This document shows positions 33,456 to 57,010 of a stretch of 64,000 bases of DNA, one piece after another. The DNA is taken from contig NC_091693.1 of the NCBI RefSeq assembly GCF_041296265.1, positions 20,894,001 to 20,958,000 of the forward strand, written 5' to 3'. Made by a program: the position numbers and the translations under genes. This DNA is from Equus caballus. Its lineage: Eukaryota; Chordata; Mammalia; Perissodactyla; Equidae. Numbering within the stretch: the first letter of the stretch is position 1; the number at the start of each line of letters is the position of its first letter. The notes beneath the pieces are model-generated. The model was not told the DNA's origin, searched no databases, and worked only from the letters and a program-made list of their open reading frames with translations.

Positions 33456-34072
33456 AAAATACGTGTTAGATGAGCTTTCTTCAGGCACGAGTTATAGTGC
33501 TGTTGGCCGTGAATTCAGTATGAATGAATCAATGATATATATTAAACTAAGTGTCTTTAAACAGAAACACAAATAAAATAAGGTATGTATTGATTGGCTG
33601 ACAAAAAAGGTTGTAACCCAAAGCTTGCAGGAATCCGAAACCATGTTTCCGCTAAGAGAATCTAGAATATTGGCAATGAACAAATATTTGAAGGGGTATA
33701 GGATGTTGTCAAGGAAGGTCCGTTCACAGGACGTAGAATATTGCTGGGATGGGTTGATGGAGGTATTTGAGCGTGTCACAGAACGTTCAGATGGTGATCT
33801 GGGTTTATGTAGAAACGGTAGGGAGATCTGGAACTGTGTCTGGGCTGGGACATTCAAGAGACTGGGATGTTTCCGGGAGGCACCGTCTGGGAGACCATGA
33901 TGCTGGCAGAGACTCAGTGCTTTTGAAACATCAAATGTCAGCTGGGATTGGACATTTTGAGATCGTGGATCACTGGCTCAACTGGAACACTCTGGGAGGG
34001 GCAGAGCAGGGCTGGGCAAACCAAGCAAGGAGGGTATGGTTGGAGGAAGGAGGTAGGTAAGTCAACTGACTC

Positions 34073-41806
<7,734 letters not shown>

Positions 41807-42458
41807 GGCGACTCTCCGGGGTGGGGGGCAGGGCGGGTGGGCCTGAGAAGTTGAAGGAGGTGTTAAGGGCTGGCCAGAACCCCCATCTCTGGACACCCCC
41901 TCCCTCTGCTCCTGCCCTTCCCAGTCTTGAATCTCCTCTCCTTCACCGAGAACTCTGACCCTGGAATCTGCACCCTCTCTCCAGGTTTATCTTTGGAGGG
42001 CGGGCGGGGGTTGGGGCAGTAACAAGGTAGAGGGGGCGGCGTGCACCCTCTTCCCCCAGGACACCGGCTTGCAATCCCTCACCCCAGGTGGCCAGCCCCT
42101 CCAGCCCTGGCCCCCCAGGGTCCTCTGTGCGCCCTCCCTCTCCCCTCTCCGTCCGCAGTCTCCTCTTAGGGTCGGTCGGGACACCTGGTCTCAAACTGAG
42201 CTGCTTATCTTTCTTGGTGCTTCACTTCTCTTCATCTCTGCAGATTTCTCTCTCTCTTCCTGAGCCCCTGGCTTCCGTCTCCATCTCCCTGACTCAGCTA
42301 TTCTCCCGCTATTCCCTTCCCTCCTCACCTCTCCCTCCTCTCCCCTCTCCTCTCCTCCGACGCTCCCGCCCCCGCTCCTGGCGGACCCTACCTGGTTGAG
42401 AGGCCCGGATGAAGAGCTTTCTGCCGCGGGCTGCCTCCAACTTCAGCCCGGACCCATG

Positions 42459-42467
42459 GCTTTTAAC
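42459..42467 (-). promoter_or_regulatory. Candidate KLK13 promoter (TATA-like) and 5' non-coding exon
   Basis: The minus strand reads GGTTAAAAGCC. About 70 bp further on is CAACCAG|GTAGGG (donor at 42391), which could splice to TTCTCAG| before 41842, placing a short non-coding exon here. Motif inference only. Confidence 0.35.
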
Positions 42468-42689
42468 CTCTGAACTCCCTCCCCCAGCGCCCTCAGCATT
42501 TCCCTGTTGTTGGCCTCCCCCTCTCCACCCCCGAAGCCTCGCCAGGCTGTCGCCAAGCAGCCCCCAGCCTGGGCTTGGCCCTCCGCTGGGGGGCGGAGCT
42601 TCCAGGACAAGCTGGGACCCAGATCTGGCCCCGCCCAAGCCCGAGTTGAACCCACTGTGAATTTTCAGGCTGCAGGACCCACCTAGAGG

Positions 42690-42990
42690 GAAAGGAACAG
42701 CCTAAACCCACCCCAAATCCTCATGACTCTCCCTAACACCGACCCATTTTCCATCCCATTTTCTGATCTCCATTCCAACCCCGTGCATCTGTCCCCCAGA
42801 TGGCCCTTTTCCACCCTATTTCCATTTTACCTACCTAATCCTAACCAGACCCCTTACCATCAGCCTATCCCTCAAACTGAATCCCATTAACAGCCCTTAT
42901 CAAAACCAAAGCCAACACAACCAAATTCCACTTCTCAGCCTCATCTCCAGCCCCAACTCCACCTCCAGCCCTTTTTCTTCTGAAAAACAC
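42690..42990. repeat. CCCATTTTCC-type tract upstream of KLK13
   Basis: Irregular CCCATTTTCC, CTAACC and CCAACTCCA words, with no visible gene. A related GGGATGG-style tract lies at 43700-44000. Confidence 0.45.
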
Positions 42991-42999
42991 AAGGATGCT

Positions 43000-45350
43000 C
43001 AAATTTATTCTACCATTTCCTTCTTCCCCAACCATCAGGCAGAAGAAGGGAATCTTCAGGGAGGTGGATAGAAATCAACTGTCTTGGATTTGGATGGGGG
43101 CAGGGATTGGGCCTGGGAAAGCAATACTTTGGACAAATGGCCCTTTAGGAGCAGGGCCAGATGGGTTGAGGGAGTCCGCCGGGACGTAGGTGGGGAAAAG
43201 GAGGAATCAGAAAGCTCTGGGGGCCGGGATGAGTGCGAAGAGGAAGCAGGAAGAGGTGGTGTTTGGAGAATGAGTGGGCGGCTCCTGGAACTGTGACTGG
43301 GTGGGACCGAGAACTAATCCTTGGGGGTGGAGGGGGCAGGATTAAGGATTAGGGAGGATGGAGGTGGGGTCAGAATTTGGAAGAAAGCCATGGATGGGGA
43401 CCAGATTAAGTCTGGAAGGAGAGACAGCAGTGGTGTCATGATAAGGATGAAGGGTTGAGATGGTACAGTGACGATTCCCATCAAAACTGGTATGGTCCAT
43501 ACTGGGGGAGTTAATGTTTGGATGTAGGTATCAAAACTAGTGTTAAAAGACATTTTTAGAGGGTCTAACCATGACTTGCCTACATATTTAAGATGAGCAT
43601 ACGTCAACGATTTTATTGAAGGAGCAGAGACCTCATAAAATCAGCTAACCCTTCTAGTTTTCCGTTGAAGACATCTGCGGGTCCATCTCAAAGTCTTGCA
43701 CAATTTTTCCCTACCCTAGGAAGAAAAGTTTGTGGTCAGGTTCAGGATGGATCTGATGACAGCACTGAGAATGCTAATGAGTTTGGGGAGGAGAATGGGC
43801 ATGGGGAGAGGATGGGGTTGGAGCTGATTTTGGGGATAGGATTGGGCTGTAGATGGGAGGGATCTGGGGGTAAGGTTGTTGATGGAGTCCTGTTGGGCTG
43901 GGGCTGGAGATGGTGCCAAGGTTGAGGTTTTGGATGGGGAGGTGTTGAAATACAGTCGAGTTGGTGTTGTGGGTTGACATTGATAATGAAGACTTGACGT
44001 GAGATTGAATGTCTGCGCTGGGGTAGGATGCTGGTGGGTGTGGGCTGGGTCATAGCTGTGAACTCCTCTCAAGGTGAGAGAAAGGCCACTGTCCTTCTCC
44101 GCCTTGGAATTACCCCACCTCCCAGGGCTGGACCCAGAGTGGGGACTGAGTTCACTCTTCTTGAGTAGAGTTGGGTCCAGGCTGGATGGCAGGAGGGAGG
44201 ATGCCAGGTTAAGTGAGGTGACAGGTCTGTGTGAGAAGTCAGGGTAGCTGTGCCCTCTTGTGGCTTGGGTCCATGCTTCCAGAAAAGCCTTTCTCATTTG
44301 GGAAGGGCTGGAACCTGGAGTGAGGGTGACTGGCTTTGGTATTTGCTGAGGGGTAAGTACCAGGTCAACAATGATATTAAGCGTTATAATTGGGCAGGAC
44401 TTAGGTTAGTTGATTCTCCTTGAAGTGAGGTCATGGGCCCAAAGAGGGTTGGGTGCATTCCACCCTCACTTGATCAGTAAAGCAACTGGAGTGGAGGGGA
44501 ATAAGCTGCTGGAGGTCACACAACTGGACCAAATCCAGGTGTACTGTCACACAGATCAGGGTCTCTCCCCCAACAGAGAGCAGGGCCAGAGAAAGAAGAA
44601 AGGACTGGAAAAAAGAGGCAGTGTTCCTAGTGGTTTAGATCTCAGACTCCGGAGCTAGACTGCTTGAGTTCAAGTGGCATGACAACTCTGTGCCTCAGTG
44701 TCCCCATTTGTAAAATGGGGATCTCAATGGCAGTGACCTCATAGAGGAGGGTTAAATGAGTTAATATTTGATGGAGCCCAGATGAGAGCCTGGCGTGGAC
44801 CAAGGGCCAGAAATGTGCTTGTTAGATAAGTAAAACTGGAGAGATGGAGGCAGCCTGAGGTTCCTGGAGGCCCCACCCTAGGTTGGCTTCAAAATGGGGT
44901 TCTTTGTCAAGCAGAAACTGGAAGTTCTGGTTGGAAGTGCTGGTTGGGACTAGAAAGTTGGTCCCACACCCAGGCCCGGAGGAGAGGCTCAAATGCAAAC
45001 ATGAAGGGAATGGGGGAGACAGAGAAAGAAACAAAGGGGTAAATAGACAGAGATAGAAGGACAGGGTGGTTGGGAGAGGACGGAGGAAATGCAGAGAGAT
45101 ACAAAGACAGAGAGACAGAAAGACAGAGAAATGCCCGGGGAGAAACCAGACACCTGCTCTTGGAGAGAAAGATGCACGAGGAGTTGAGAGACACAAATTC
45201 TTCTTTAAAGCTGGATCTATGTTATGAAGGATGTTGGCCCCAGTCATCATCTTTCCACCCATCAGAATAGCAGAAATTATGCCCACATCCTCTGTCTCCT
45301 CTCCCATTTCTATAGATGAACAGTCTGCACCTCCATCTAAGTCAGACCCC
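43000..45350. other. KLK13-KLK14 spacer, left part
   Basis: Degenerate GGTTGGGGATGG-like tract at 43700-44000, a plus-strand MIR at about 44630-44780 (CCTCAGTGTCCCCATTTGTA, GTTAAATGAGTTAATAT) and GA-rich low complexity at 44990-45150. No gene is seen. Confidence 0.5.
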
Positions 45351-46139
45351 TCCACTTGAGTCCTGTATCCTGTCCGCTCTCACCTTCTTGAGGAAATTGT
45401 CGCAGTCTGCAGTTCTCTGCTCCTTTGTCTGCATCATTTTTTTTTCTCCCCCAGTGAGCAGTCCCATTAACTTACAAACATGCTACAATTTCTCCCATCT
45501 TCCATTAAAACAATAAAAAAAAAAAAAAACCCTTCTCTCAACCTTCATGCTCTCCTTCAGCTCCCGGACCAGTTGTTGCTCCCTCAACTGCACTCCTTCT
45601 CTAAAATAGTTGGCGACACTCCCTGTCTGTGATTCCTCTCCTGTTCTCTCTTGAGCCCACTCCATGCAGCCTTTCTATCTGACTGCTCCACCAACTGCGC
45701 CCTTTTTAAGGGCACCAATAACTTCCATATTGCTGGACCCAATAGCCAGCTCTTTAGGCTTCATCTTACTTGAGTTAGCAGCAGCATTTAACAAGTGGGT
45801 CACTCCCTGTCTGTTCAGAGTTTCTTTCCTTGGCTCTGGGACACTACACCCTCCTGGTCTTTTTCACAATTCACTGGCTGCTTCTCATCCACATCGGGTA
45901 CCATTTTCTCCCCATGTCCCCCCTCTATATGGTGGAGCACCCCAGAGCTCAGCACTTGATCCTCTTCTCCCTTCTGTCTACACTCACTCCCTTGGTGATC
46001 TCATCTGGTCTCATGGCTTTAAATACTATCTACATGCTGACGACTCCCAAGTTTATGTCTCCAGACAGACCTTGCTCTTGAACTCTTGACTTGACATCCA
46101 ACTGCCTACTCAACATCTCCACGTTCAAAACCGAACTCC

Positions 46140-46596
46140 TACAACCTATGTGTCCATTGATGGATGACTGGATAAAGAAGATGTGGTATATCTGTATGAT
46201 GGAATACTACTCAGGCATAAAAAAGGTTAAATCTTGACATTTGTGACAACATGGATGGATCTTGAGGGTATTATGCTAAGTGAAGTCGATCAGACAGAGA
46301 GAAAACAACCATTGTATGATTTCACTCATATGTGGACTCTAAAGAAACAAGACAAACAAATAAAACAAAAACAAAAACAAGCATAGATATGGAGAACAGA
46401 TTGGTGCTTACCAGAGGGGAAGGAGGTTGGAAGATGGGCAAAATGGGTGAAGGGGGTCAATTGTATGGTGATGGATGGTAACTAGACCTTTGGTGGTGAT
46501 CACTCTGTAGTGTATACAGATGTTGAATTATGATGTTTCACACCTGAAACTTATATAATGTTATATACCAATTTTACCTCAATAATTAAAAAAAAA
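46140..46596 (+). mobile_element. L1 3' end inside L2
   Basis: GGATGACTGGATAAAGAAGA, GGAATACTACTCAGGCATAA, ATTATGCTAAGTGAAGTCGA and ACACCTGAAACTTATATAAT with an A-rich end. It is related to 32998-33455 but clearly diverged. Confidence 0.88.
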
Positions 46597-46929
46597 CCCC
46601 GCCAAATTCCTGTCCTCCCATGTTGGAAACAGGCTCCTCTTGTGGTCCTGTTCTTCTCAGTAGATGATCTTTCCATCCTTCCATTCCTTGGCCAAAACCT
46701 TAGTCTTGCCCTTGAATCCCTTTTCTCACACCACTCATCCATTTTGTAACAAAACCCTCTCAGCTCAAAATAGATCAAGAATCCAACCATTTCTCAACAA
46801 CTTCCATCCTTGCCACCCTGGTCCCTCCCAACCACCATCATCTCTCACCTGGATTATCACAAGTTTTTATCTGTTCTCCCTGTTTCTGTCCTTTTCTGCC
46901 TACATTCTATTTTATTTATTTAACAAAAA

Positions 46930-47174
46930 AATTTTTTTTGAGGAAGATTAGCCCTGAGCTAACATCTGCTGCCAATCCTCCTCTTTTTTTGCTGAGGAAG
47001 ACTGGCCCTGAGCTAATATCCGTGCCCATCTTCCTCTACTTTATATGTGGGACGCCTACCACAGCATGGCTTGCCAAGTGGTGCCATGTCCGCACCCGGG
47101 ATCTGAACCGGCGAACCCTGGGCCACTGAAATGGAATGTGTGAACTTAACCACTGTGCCACCGGGTCGGCCCCA
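46930..47174 (-). mobile_element. ERE1 SINE inside L2
   Basis: Full-length reverse ERE1 ending CCACCGGGTCGGCCCC. CCTACATTCTATTTT before and CCTACACTCTATTTT after form a 15-bp target-site duplication with one mismatch. Confidence 0.93.
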
Positions 47175-47519
47175 CCTACACTCTATTTTTGACACAGCAG
47201 CCAGAGTGACTTTTCAAAATGTATGTCAAGTCAGGTCACTCCTCTTAAAACCCTGCGGTGCCTTCCATCTCAGAGTGAAAGTCATGTTTCTTTATGGTGG
47301 GCTTCAAGACTCTAGACCATCTGGCCCCCAACAGTCCTCTACCACCATCAACCCTCTCCTCTTCTCTTGCTGCTCTCATTCCAGGCACACTCCCATCTCA
47401 GAACTTTAATGCCTGTTGTTCCCACTCCTGGAACGCCCTTCCAAACCAGATGACCAGATGTCTGCATGGTTTCTTGCATTCTTTCCATCCTCTCCCTGAA
47501 GACTTCCTTGACCTCTGTA

Positions 47520-48110
47520 GTTGGGGGTCCTCAAGACGGGTTCAATGAATCACTAGAAGGATTTACAGAACTCAACACAGAAAAGTTGGTATGCTCATGG
47601 TTTGGGTTTATGACAGCAAAAGGATGGAGATTAAAATCATCGAGGAAAAGGCACAGAGGGCAGAGTCCAGGAGAGACCAAATACAAGCTTCCAGTGTCTT
47701 TCCTAGTGGAGTCGTGCAGACTGTGCCTCCTTCTCCCAGATCAATGTGTGACAGCACGCACAGAGTACCATCCACAAGGGATGCTCACCTGAGCGTTGGT
47801 GTCTAGGTTTTTGCTGGGTGTTGGTCATATAGGCACGTGGCTGTCTGCCTGTGACTGACCTTGGTCTTCAGCCCCTCCAGAGGTCAAATTGATACAACAT
47901 ATCCCAAGGCTTCCACCATAAGTCACCTTATTAGGATGGACTATCTGGCATGGCCCATGGCTTCCAGGTCAACAAAGACACTTCCTGATAAAGGAAAGAT
48001 ATTTCAAGGGCTTAGAGGTTCCCTCCCAGAAGCCGGCCAAGGGCCAAACCTTTCTTTGTAATGTGTAGGGTTTGACAGCCCAGGCCTGCTGAGTTAACTC
48101 TTCATTGCAC
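47520..48110 (-). mobile_element. Fossil LTR-like element
   Basis: GGGGGTCCTCAAGACGGGTT, AATGAATCACTAGAAGGAT, CAAGCTTCCAGTGTCTTTCC and GGCCTGCTGAGTTAACTC recall an old mammalian LTR in minus orientation. Decayed; the family is not certain. Confidence 0.45.
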
Positions 48111-48119
48111 AACCACCCA

Positions 48120-48355
48120 CTTAAGATTGCAACCCTCCTCTGACATTCTGCATCCCATCTGCTTTACTTTTCTCCACGTACTTAACTGCCATCTGTCATA
48201 CTTTATGTTTTACTTACTCATGTGTTTCTTCTCTGCCTCTCCTCTAGAAGTGAGTTCCCTAAGGACAGAGGTGTTTATCTGTTTTGCTCCCAGGACAGTA
48301 CTTTGTACAGAATAGGATTTAATGAATATTTGCTGAATGAATGAATGAACTACAG
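48120..48355 (+). repeat. L2 3' tail
   Basis: CCTAAGGACAGAGGTGTTTA, then TGAATATTTGCTGAATGAATG, the usual L2 3' end. Confidence 0.6.
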
Positions 48356-48611
48356 ACATTGTTGAGGGTTTGGGGAGACAGAAATTCTTCTTATTTGGAC
48401 AAAAATTTGCCAATGCTTGGTGAAATTCAATAAAAGTAGGCCTTTTGGCCCAGTGGTCTTGCTCCTGCGAATATTTCAGAGAAGTCTCTTTAGGTACATA
48501 AGGGGCATGCCCCTGAATAGCCATTGCACTGTTGCTTGCATTGTGAGGGAACCCAGGTATCCATCACTGGGGGACTGGCTCCTTAAACATGGTGGATGTA
48601 TATCATGGAGT

Positions 48612-48776
48612 GATGCTTCTCAAACTCTAACATGCATTGAGTCCCCTGGGGATCTTGTTAAAATGCAGATTCTGGTTCAGTCAGTCCGGGGTGGGGTCCA
48701 AGACTGCACTTCTAATAAGCTCCAGGTGATTCAGAAGCTGCTGTTCTCTGAACCACACTTTGAGAAACAAGGGTAT
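48612..48776. mobile_element. MER5A-like hAT element
   Basis: CTTCTCAAACTCTAACATGC, CCTGGGGATCTTGTTAAAAT, GGTGATTCAGAAGCTGCTG and CACACTTTGAGAAAC match the near-palindromic MER5A pattern. Confidence 0.7.
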
Positions 48777-48836
48777 AAACTGGAGGAGTGCTGTTTGATA
48801 GAACTTCTTCGATGCTGGAAATACTCTATTTTTCTG

Positions 48837-49005
48837 CGCTGTCCAACATGGCAGCCACTTGCTCCACATGGTTGTTGAGCACCGGAAATGTGGCGAGTGT
48901 GACTAAGGAATGGAATTTTAACATGGATTAAATTTACCTAATGTTAATTTAAAAATTAAATGACCACACGTGGCTGGTGGCTACCATATTGGATGGCATA
49001 GATCG
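48837..49005. mobile_element. Short hAT-type element
   Basis: GCGCTGTCCAACATGGCAGC to GGCTACCATATTGGATGGC, same family as 1222, 11146 and 38000. Confidence 0.7.
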
Positions 49006-49009
49006 AGAA

Positions 49010-51010
49010 GACTCTGTGGCATTGAGAAACAATGAACGAGATGAGCAAACAGCAACATGGCTAGATTGTTAGAACAATGTTTCGTGGAATAACATCACCA
49101 ATTTAATACCGCAGCGTGACTCCTCCCCTGCATGCACGTTCCTTCGTACTCTCTCTCGTCAAATCTAAAACACCGTTGACTGGATTTGCGCTATTATTTT
49201 GTGTATCACTAAGAAAGAAAAGGGAGCTGCCTATTAAATTGTGACCTAGTGCGAAGACACCATCAGTTGTAAGATGCTTCCTGATTTCAGAGATGTTAAA
49301 AAATATGAAAGGAATGTGCATTCGAGAAGCAATAAAATGCGGTACTCAGTCACCACAGCTGGGAGAACGGGTTGGAAATCAGATCAAAGTAATCTTTAAT
49401 CTAAATTACTTTTACCTAGCTTTCTAAAAGGATGCAGGCTAGGAATTACAGCACGGGCTGTATCTGCCCCTCATCGGAGACCCGAGGCTATCCAAGTCAC
49501 ATCTTTTTCTGTCCTCTTTCTTCTGCTTGTATGGCTGTCATGTAAGAGAGCCACAGTGTGTCTGCACAGCCTTGACAGAAGGAGCAGCTTCCATTCCCAG
49601 CGATCCTCTGAGCTGCTGTTGTCACACAGGTCCCAGACCTGCCACCTCAGAACTCTCCAGTCTTGTGCTGTTCCCCACAGCACAGCAGGTGAACACCTCT
49701 GAGGCCAGCACGGCCTTCTACTCTATCTGACTCTGCACCATCCAAGCACAGAACTATACAAAGACAGACACCAAGATCCCTAGGTCATTCCCAGGCAGAC
49801 CTGTCACATGGCATGCCAGTAAGGATTTAACCACAGCCCTCAGAACAAAAGCCCTGATCTGTTGCATTTGCCAATTTCCATGGTGTAAATCCTTCCACCT
49901 GGGCTGATGCTAAGCTCCCAACGAGACATCCCTGGACACAGAGTTGGGAAAAGATGCCCAGAAGGTCATCGTTACAGACGTCATGTGATAGACACAAGTA
50001 ACCTCAAAGCATGGATATTAGTAAAAATAATTAGGAATTGATGAGTTTTGAGAATTTATTGACTTTGTTTTTAATATACATGATTTAATTGTAAGTTTAT
50101 GTAATTCAGTTTTTAATAATGGCTCTTTAGCAACCAACTCAGATTCCTGAAAATCTGCCAATAGGCTTTTATGGGCTGGGATGAGCTGGCTCTGGCACAC
50201 ACTGGGCCTGCTGCCCAGCCCAAGTTTATTGGCCTTTTTACTCACAGGGACTCTCTACTTTTAAATTATCTTTACTGTTTCCTGTCTATCACCTCCTGCT
50301 TGAATGTAAGCTCTGGCAGCATTTAATTTCTCTGGGTTGTGCTCAGCTCCACTGCCAGCACCTAGACCAACGTCTGGTGCAGAGTAGGTGCCTAGTAAAT
50401 AGACTCATGTCTGGCGCATAGTAGGTGCCCAATAAATAGCCACTGAATGACAGCAAGAAAGAGAATGGGATTCACAACGCCATGGTTTTGTGCAGATTAG
50501 AAACAACGAAATGCAACAAGGCATGTATTTGAGGCCACTTGTGTCGGTGCCTGTGGGATGGAGAGGACCAGAGCCACGGATGAGGAGTGGAAATAAATCA
50601 ATAAAATGACAGCAGAGCTCTGCCAGGACTTGAACTCAAGAAGGTGATTAACTCAGCTCTCTTCACCTGAGATCTGATTAGGACAAAGGGGCCGGCTCTA
50701 TTTGCTTGGAGTTTTCCAGGGAACGGGATAGGTCTTTGCTCTCCCTGCCTTGAATCTCAGCACTCCTTGCTCGCAGGACCTGGAGAGGAGGCCGGGGAGG
50801 GGCAGTCCAGCTCAGCGTCACACTGCAAGGCTGGGCGTCTCCTTCTGCCACTCCAGATACAATGGGTCGGGGGGAAGGCAGACCCCCAGGGAACAGCATG
50901 CACCCTATTCAGCCGCTTGTCAGAATATGGCTCCTGGTTCGGCGCAGTGGGGCCACTGTGTACATATCTGTTGAATGAGTTAAATGAGCAGATGAATGGA
51001 ATTTAGGGTT
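49010..51010. other. KLK13-KLK14 spacer, right part
   Basis: An L2 or MIR-like tail at 50275-50450 (TGGTGCAGAGTAGGTGCC, GTAGGTGCCCAATAAATAG); otherwise mixed unique sequence. No gene is recognised. Confidence 0.45.
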
Positions 51011-51018
51011 GTTCAATT

Positions 51019-51024
51019 TTTATT
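51019..51024 (-). terminator. Polyadenylation signal of KLK14
   Basis: AATAAA on the minus strand, about 310 nt past the KLK14 stop codon, the first clear hexamer there. Confidence 0.5.
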
Positions 51025-51333
51025 ATTATTTTACCTGGTTTTTAGAGGTACTGAGAATTTTGAAAATTGCCTTCTTTGGAATATGGTGTCAGTTAAGTGC
51101 CTTCAGGCTCCCACCCTCTGTGCCTAAGGGGGTCTTGAATAATGATGGTGATGTTGTGGGGGTGGGGAGAAAAAACCTGAAGGAACTGATCTGGGAGAGA
51201 GGGCTTCTGAGATAAGGGTCAGGATGAGGACGCTGGGGGCCTGGACTCCAGGGGCTGGACTCCTGAGTCTTGAATGGAGAGAGCAGTGTCTAGGGAAGCA
51301 TGTCGGGCGGCTGACATTTGGTCACACTGGCGA

Positions 51334-55237
<3,904 letters not shown>

Positions 55238-55532
55238 TCTGGGGGCCGAGGGTTGGGTTCTGGTAAATGCAGAGAGAGAGAGAGAATGAGAGAGGGGGAG
55301 GCCTCAAGGACCCAGAGGTTGAGGGACAGAGACAGAGAGAGCCTCTCACACCGAGACCAAGATGCTTAGAGACATGGGAAAGAGAAAGAGCAGAGGTCAC
55401 AGAGCAGGGTCTGGGGGCTCCTTGGGGGCTGGAGGGAGGAGGCTGAGCAAGGCTCAGATCTGCCTCGATGTCTCGATGACTCCTCTGTGGAGGAGATGGG
55501 GGTGGTGTCACTTCCCTGTCACTTGGTGGAGG

Positions 55533-55541
55533 CCTTTTATC
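55533..55541 (-). promoter_or_regulatory. Candidate TATA box of KLK14
   Basis: The minus strand reads GGGATAAAAGGCC about 300 bp upstream of the ATG, a good TATA match. The first exon would then have a leader of about 270 nt, or a small 5' intron. Confidence 0.45.
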
Positions 55542-55559
55542 CCGGGTCTGGGCTGCTGG

Positions 55560-56640
55560 CCCTGCCCTCGCCCTTCTCCTGACATCTTTTTAATTGCCTA
55601 CTTAGCTCCCATTCAGGACTCCCCAATCCCATTTCCTCCCTCCCCTCTCTGGCCAGAGAAGCGGCCACAGTCAGTAATGGGAACACGCCCACCCGCCCAG
55701 AGAAGGTTTTATAATGTGGGAGGAATCCAAGGAGGGAGACCCCAGGGCAGGGTGGACGGGGGCTGGGGGGGGGGGCAGGGGCGCAGCCGAGAAGGGAGGG
55801 ACAGAGTCACAGAGAGAGGCAGCCAGGGAGGCGCAGAGAACCTGGGGGAATGTGAGAGAAGGAACATATGAAGCTGGAGAGGCAAAGAGTAAGAGAAACA
55901 CATGTCTAGAGAAAAAAATGCCAGCAGTGGGGAGAATTGAGGGAGATGGAGCAGGAGGAGGAAGATGAATGTAGATGGGGGACTGAGGAGGCGGATGGAA
56001 AAAGACAAGACAGGGTGAGGGGAGGTACAGAAATAGAGTCATGGAGAGATGAGCGTGGAAAAGCAGAGAGAGAAGTAGAAAAACGGAGGGAAGACGGTGA
56101 AGACAGAATAGAAACACACACAGAGAAAGAGGCAAAGATGAAGAGAGAAGACAGGCAGAGATACCCTCCAAATACACACATACAACATAACGGCAGTGGA
56201 GATGGAGGGAGGCGGAGAGATGACAGGGAAGGAAAAGGTGGTACTAGGGAAGAGAGAGGAGGAAGCCCATGCAGGACAAGGCGGAAAAAATGGGGAGATG
56301 GATGGAGCGGTGGATACAAGATGGGTGATGGGGACACCGACAGAGGACACTGAGAAAGAGGAGACAGGGAGGCAGAGAAGAAAGGTGACAGCTCCAGAGG
56401 AAGAGAGAGAGGCAGGGGTTGGGGACAGGGAGCCAGCAGGAGAAAGGATGCAGGAGGTGCTGGGGCTGGGCAGTCCTGTCTCCCATGCGTCTCTCTTCCT
56501 GGTCCTCACAGCCCTGAAGGTGGGGCAGCAGGGGCCACAGCAGGGGGCAAGGGCAGTGCAGAACTGGTGTCCCTCAACTTGGGCTCTGCAGAGGGGTGAG
56601 GAGAACTGGGTACAGAGACAGTGTAAGAGATGGAGACCCG
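55560..56640. other. Purine-rich flank upstream of KLK14
   Basis: GA-rich low complexity (AGAGAGGCAGAG, GGAGATGG words) for about 1 kb. It opens long frames on both strands that have no protein-like composition. Confidence 0.5.
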
Positions 56641-57010
56641 GGGGGGGGGGACAGAGACCCAGAGAGAGGGGGACAGGGACCCAGAGAGAGGGGGACAGGG
56701 ACCCAGAGAGAGGGGGACAGGGACCCAGAGAGAGGGGGACAGAGACCCAGAGAGAGGGGGACAGGGACCCAGAGAGAGGGGGACAGACCCAGAGAGAGGG
56801 GGACAGGGACCCAGAGAGAGGGGGACAGGGACCCAGAGAGAGGGGGACAGAGACCCAGAGAGAGGGGGACAGGGACCCAGAGAGAGGGGGACAGACCCAG
56901 AGAGAGGGGGACAGGGACCCAGAGAGAGGGGGACAGGGACCCAGAGAGAGGAGGACAGGGACCCAGAGAGAGGGGGACAGGGACCCAGAGAGAGGGGACA
57001 GGGACCTAGA
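56640..57010. repeat. 22-bp tandem array upstream of KLK14
   Basis: About 17 copies of a unit built from GGGGGACAGGGACC followed by CAGAGAGA. Variants are ACAGAGACCC or a 2-bp-shorter ACAGACCC. Copies are nearly identical, so expansion is recent. Confidence 0.92.

Larger units (their letters stand above)
32119..33645 (+). mobile_element. Tigger-type DNA transposon, interrupted twice
   Basis: GATCCTCATTATTCACGGAT marks one end. The middle encodes decayed transposase (CLTEK, then SYSAVGREFSMNES in the plus frame after the L1), matching the Tigger/pogo helix-turn-helix region. It is split by about 490 bp of LTR-like sequence (about 32274-32763) and by an L1 3' end (32998-33455). Confidence 0.7.
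45360..47520 (+). repeat. L2 LINE with reverse-transcriptase remnant, interrupted by L1 and ERE1
   Basis: 45.66-46.08 kb reads as decayed L2/CR1 reverse transcriptase, with YLHADDSQVYVS matching the YADD catalytic motif. The 3' part resumes at 46600 and again at 47176, through the typical GGTCACTCCTCTTAAAACCC and CTGGAACGCCCTTCC. It is split by an L1 3' end (46140-46596) and an ERE1 (46930-47174). Confidence 0.8.

Noticed and set aside
21425-34072. Search for an extra KLK gene or KLK pseudogene in the KLK12-KLK13 gap
   Set aside because: No TAAHC, GDSGG or SQPWQ remnants on either strand; the gap is explained by nested repeats and unique spacer.
45664-46089. 141-residue frame with ADDSQVYVS
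   Set aside because: This is decayed L2 reverse transcriptase, not a host gene; recorded as the L2 element.
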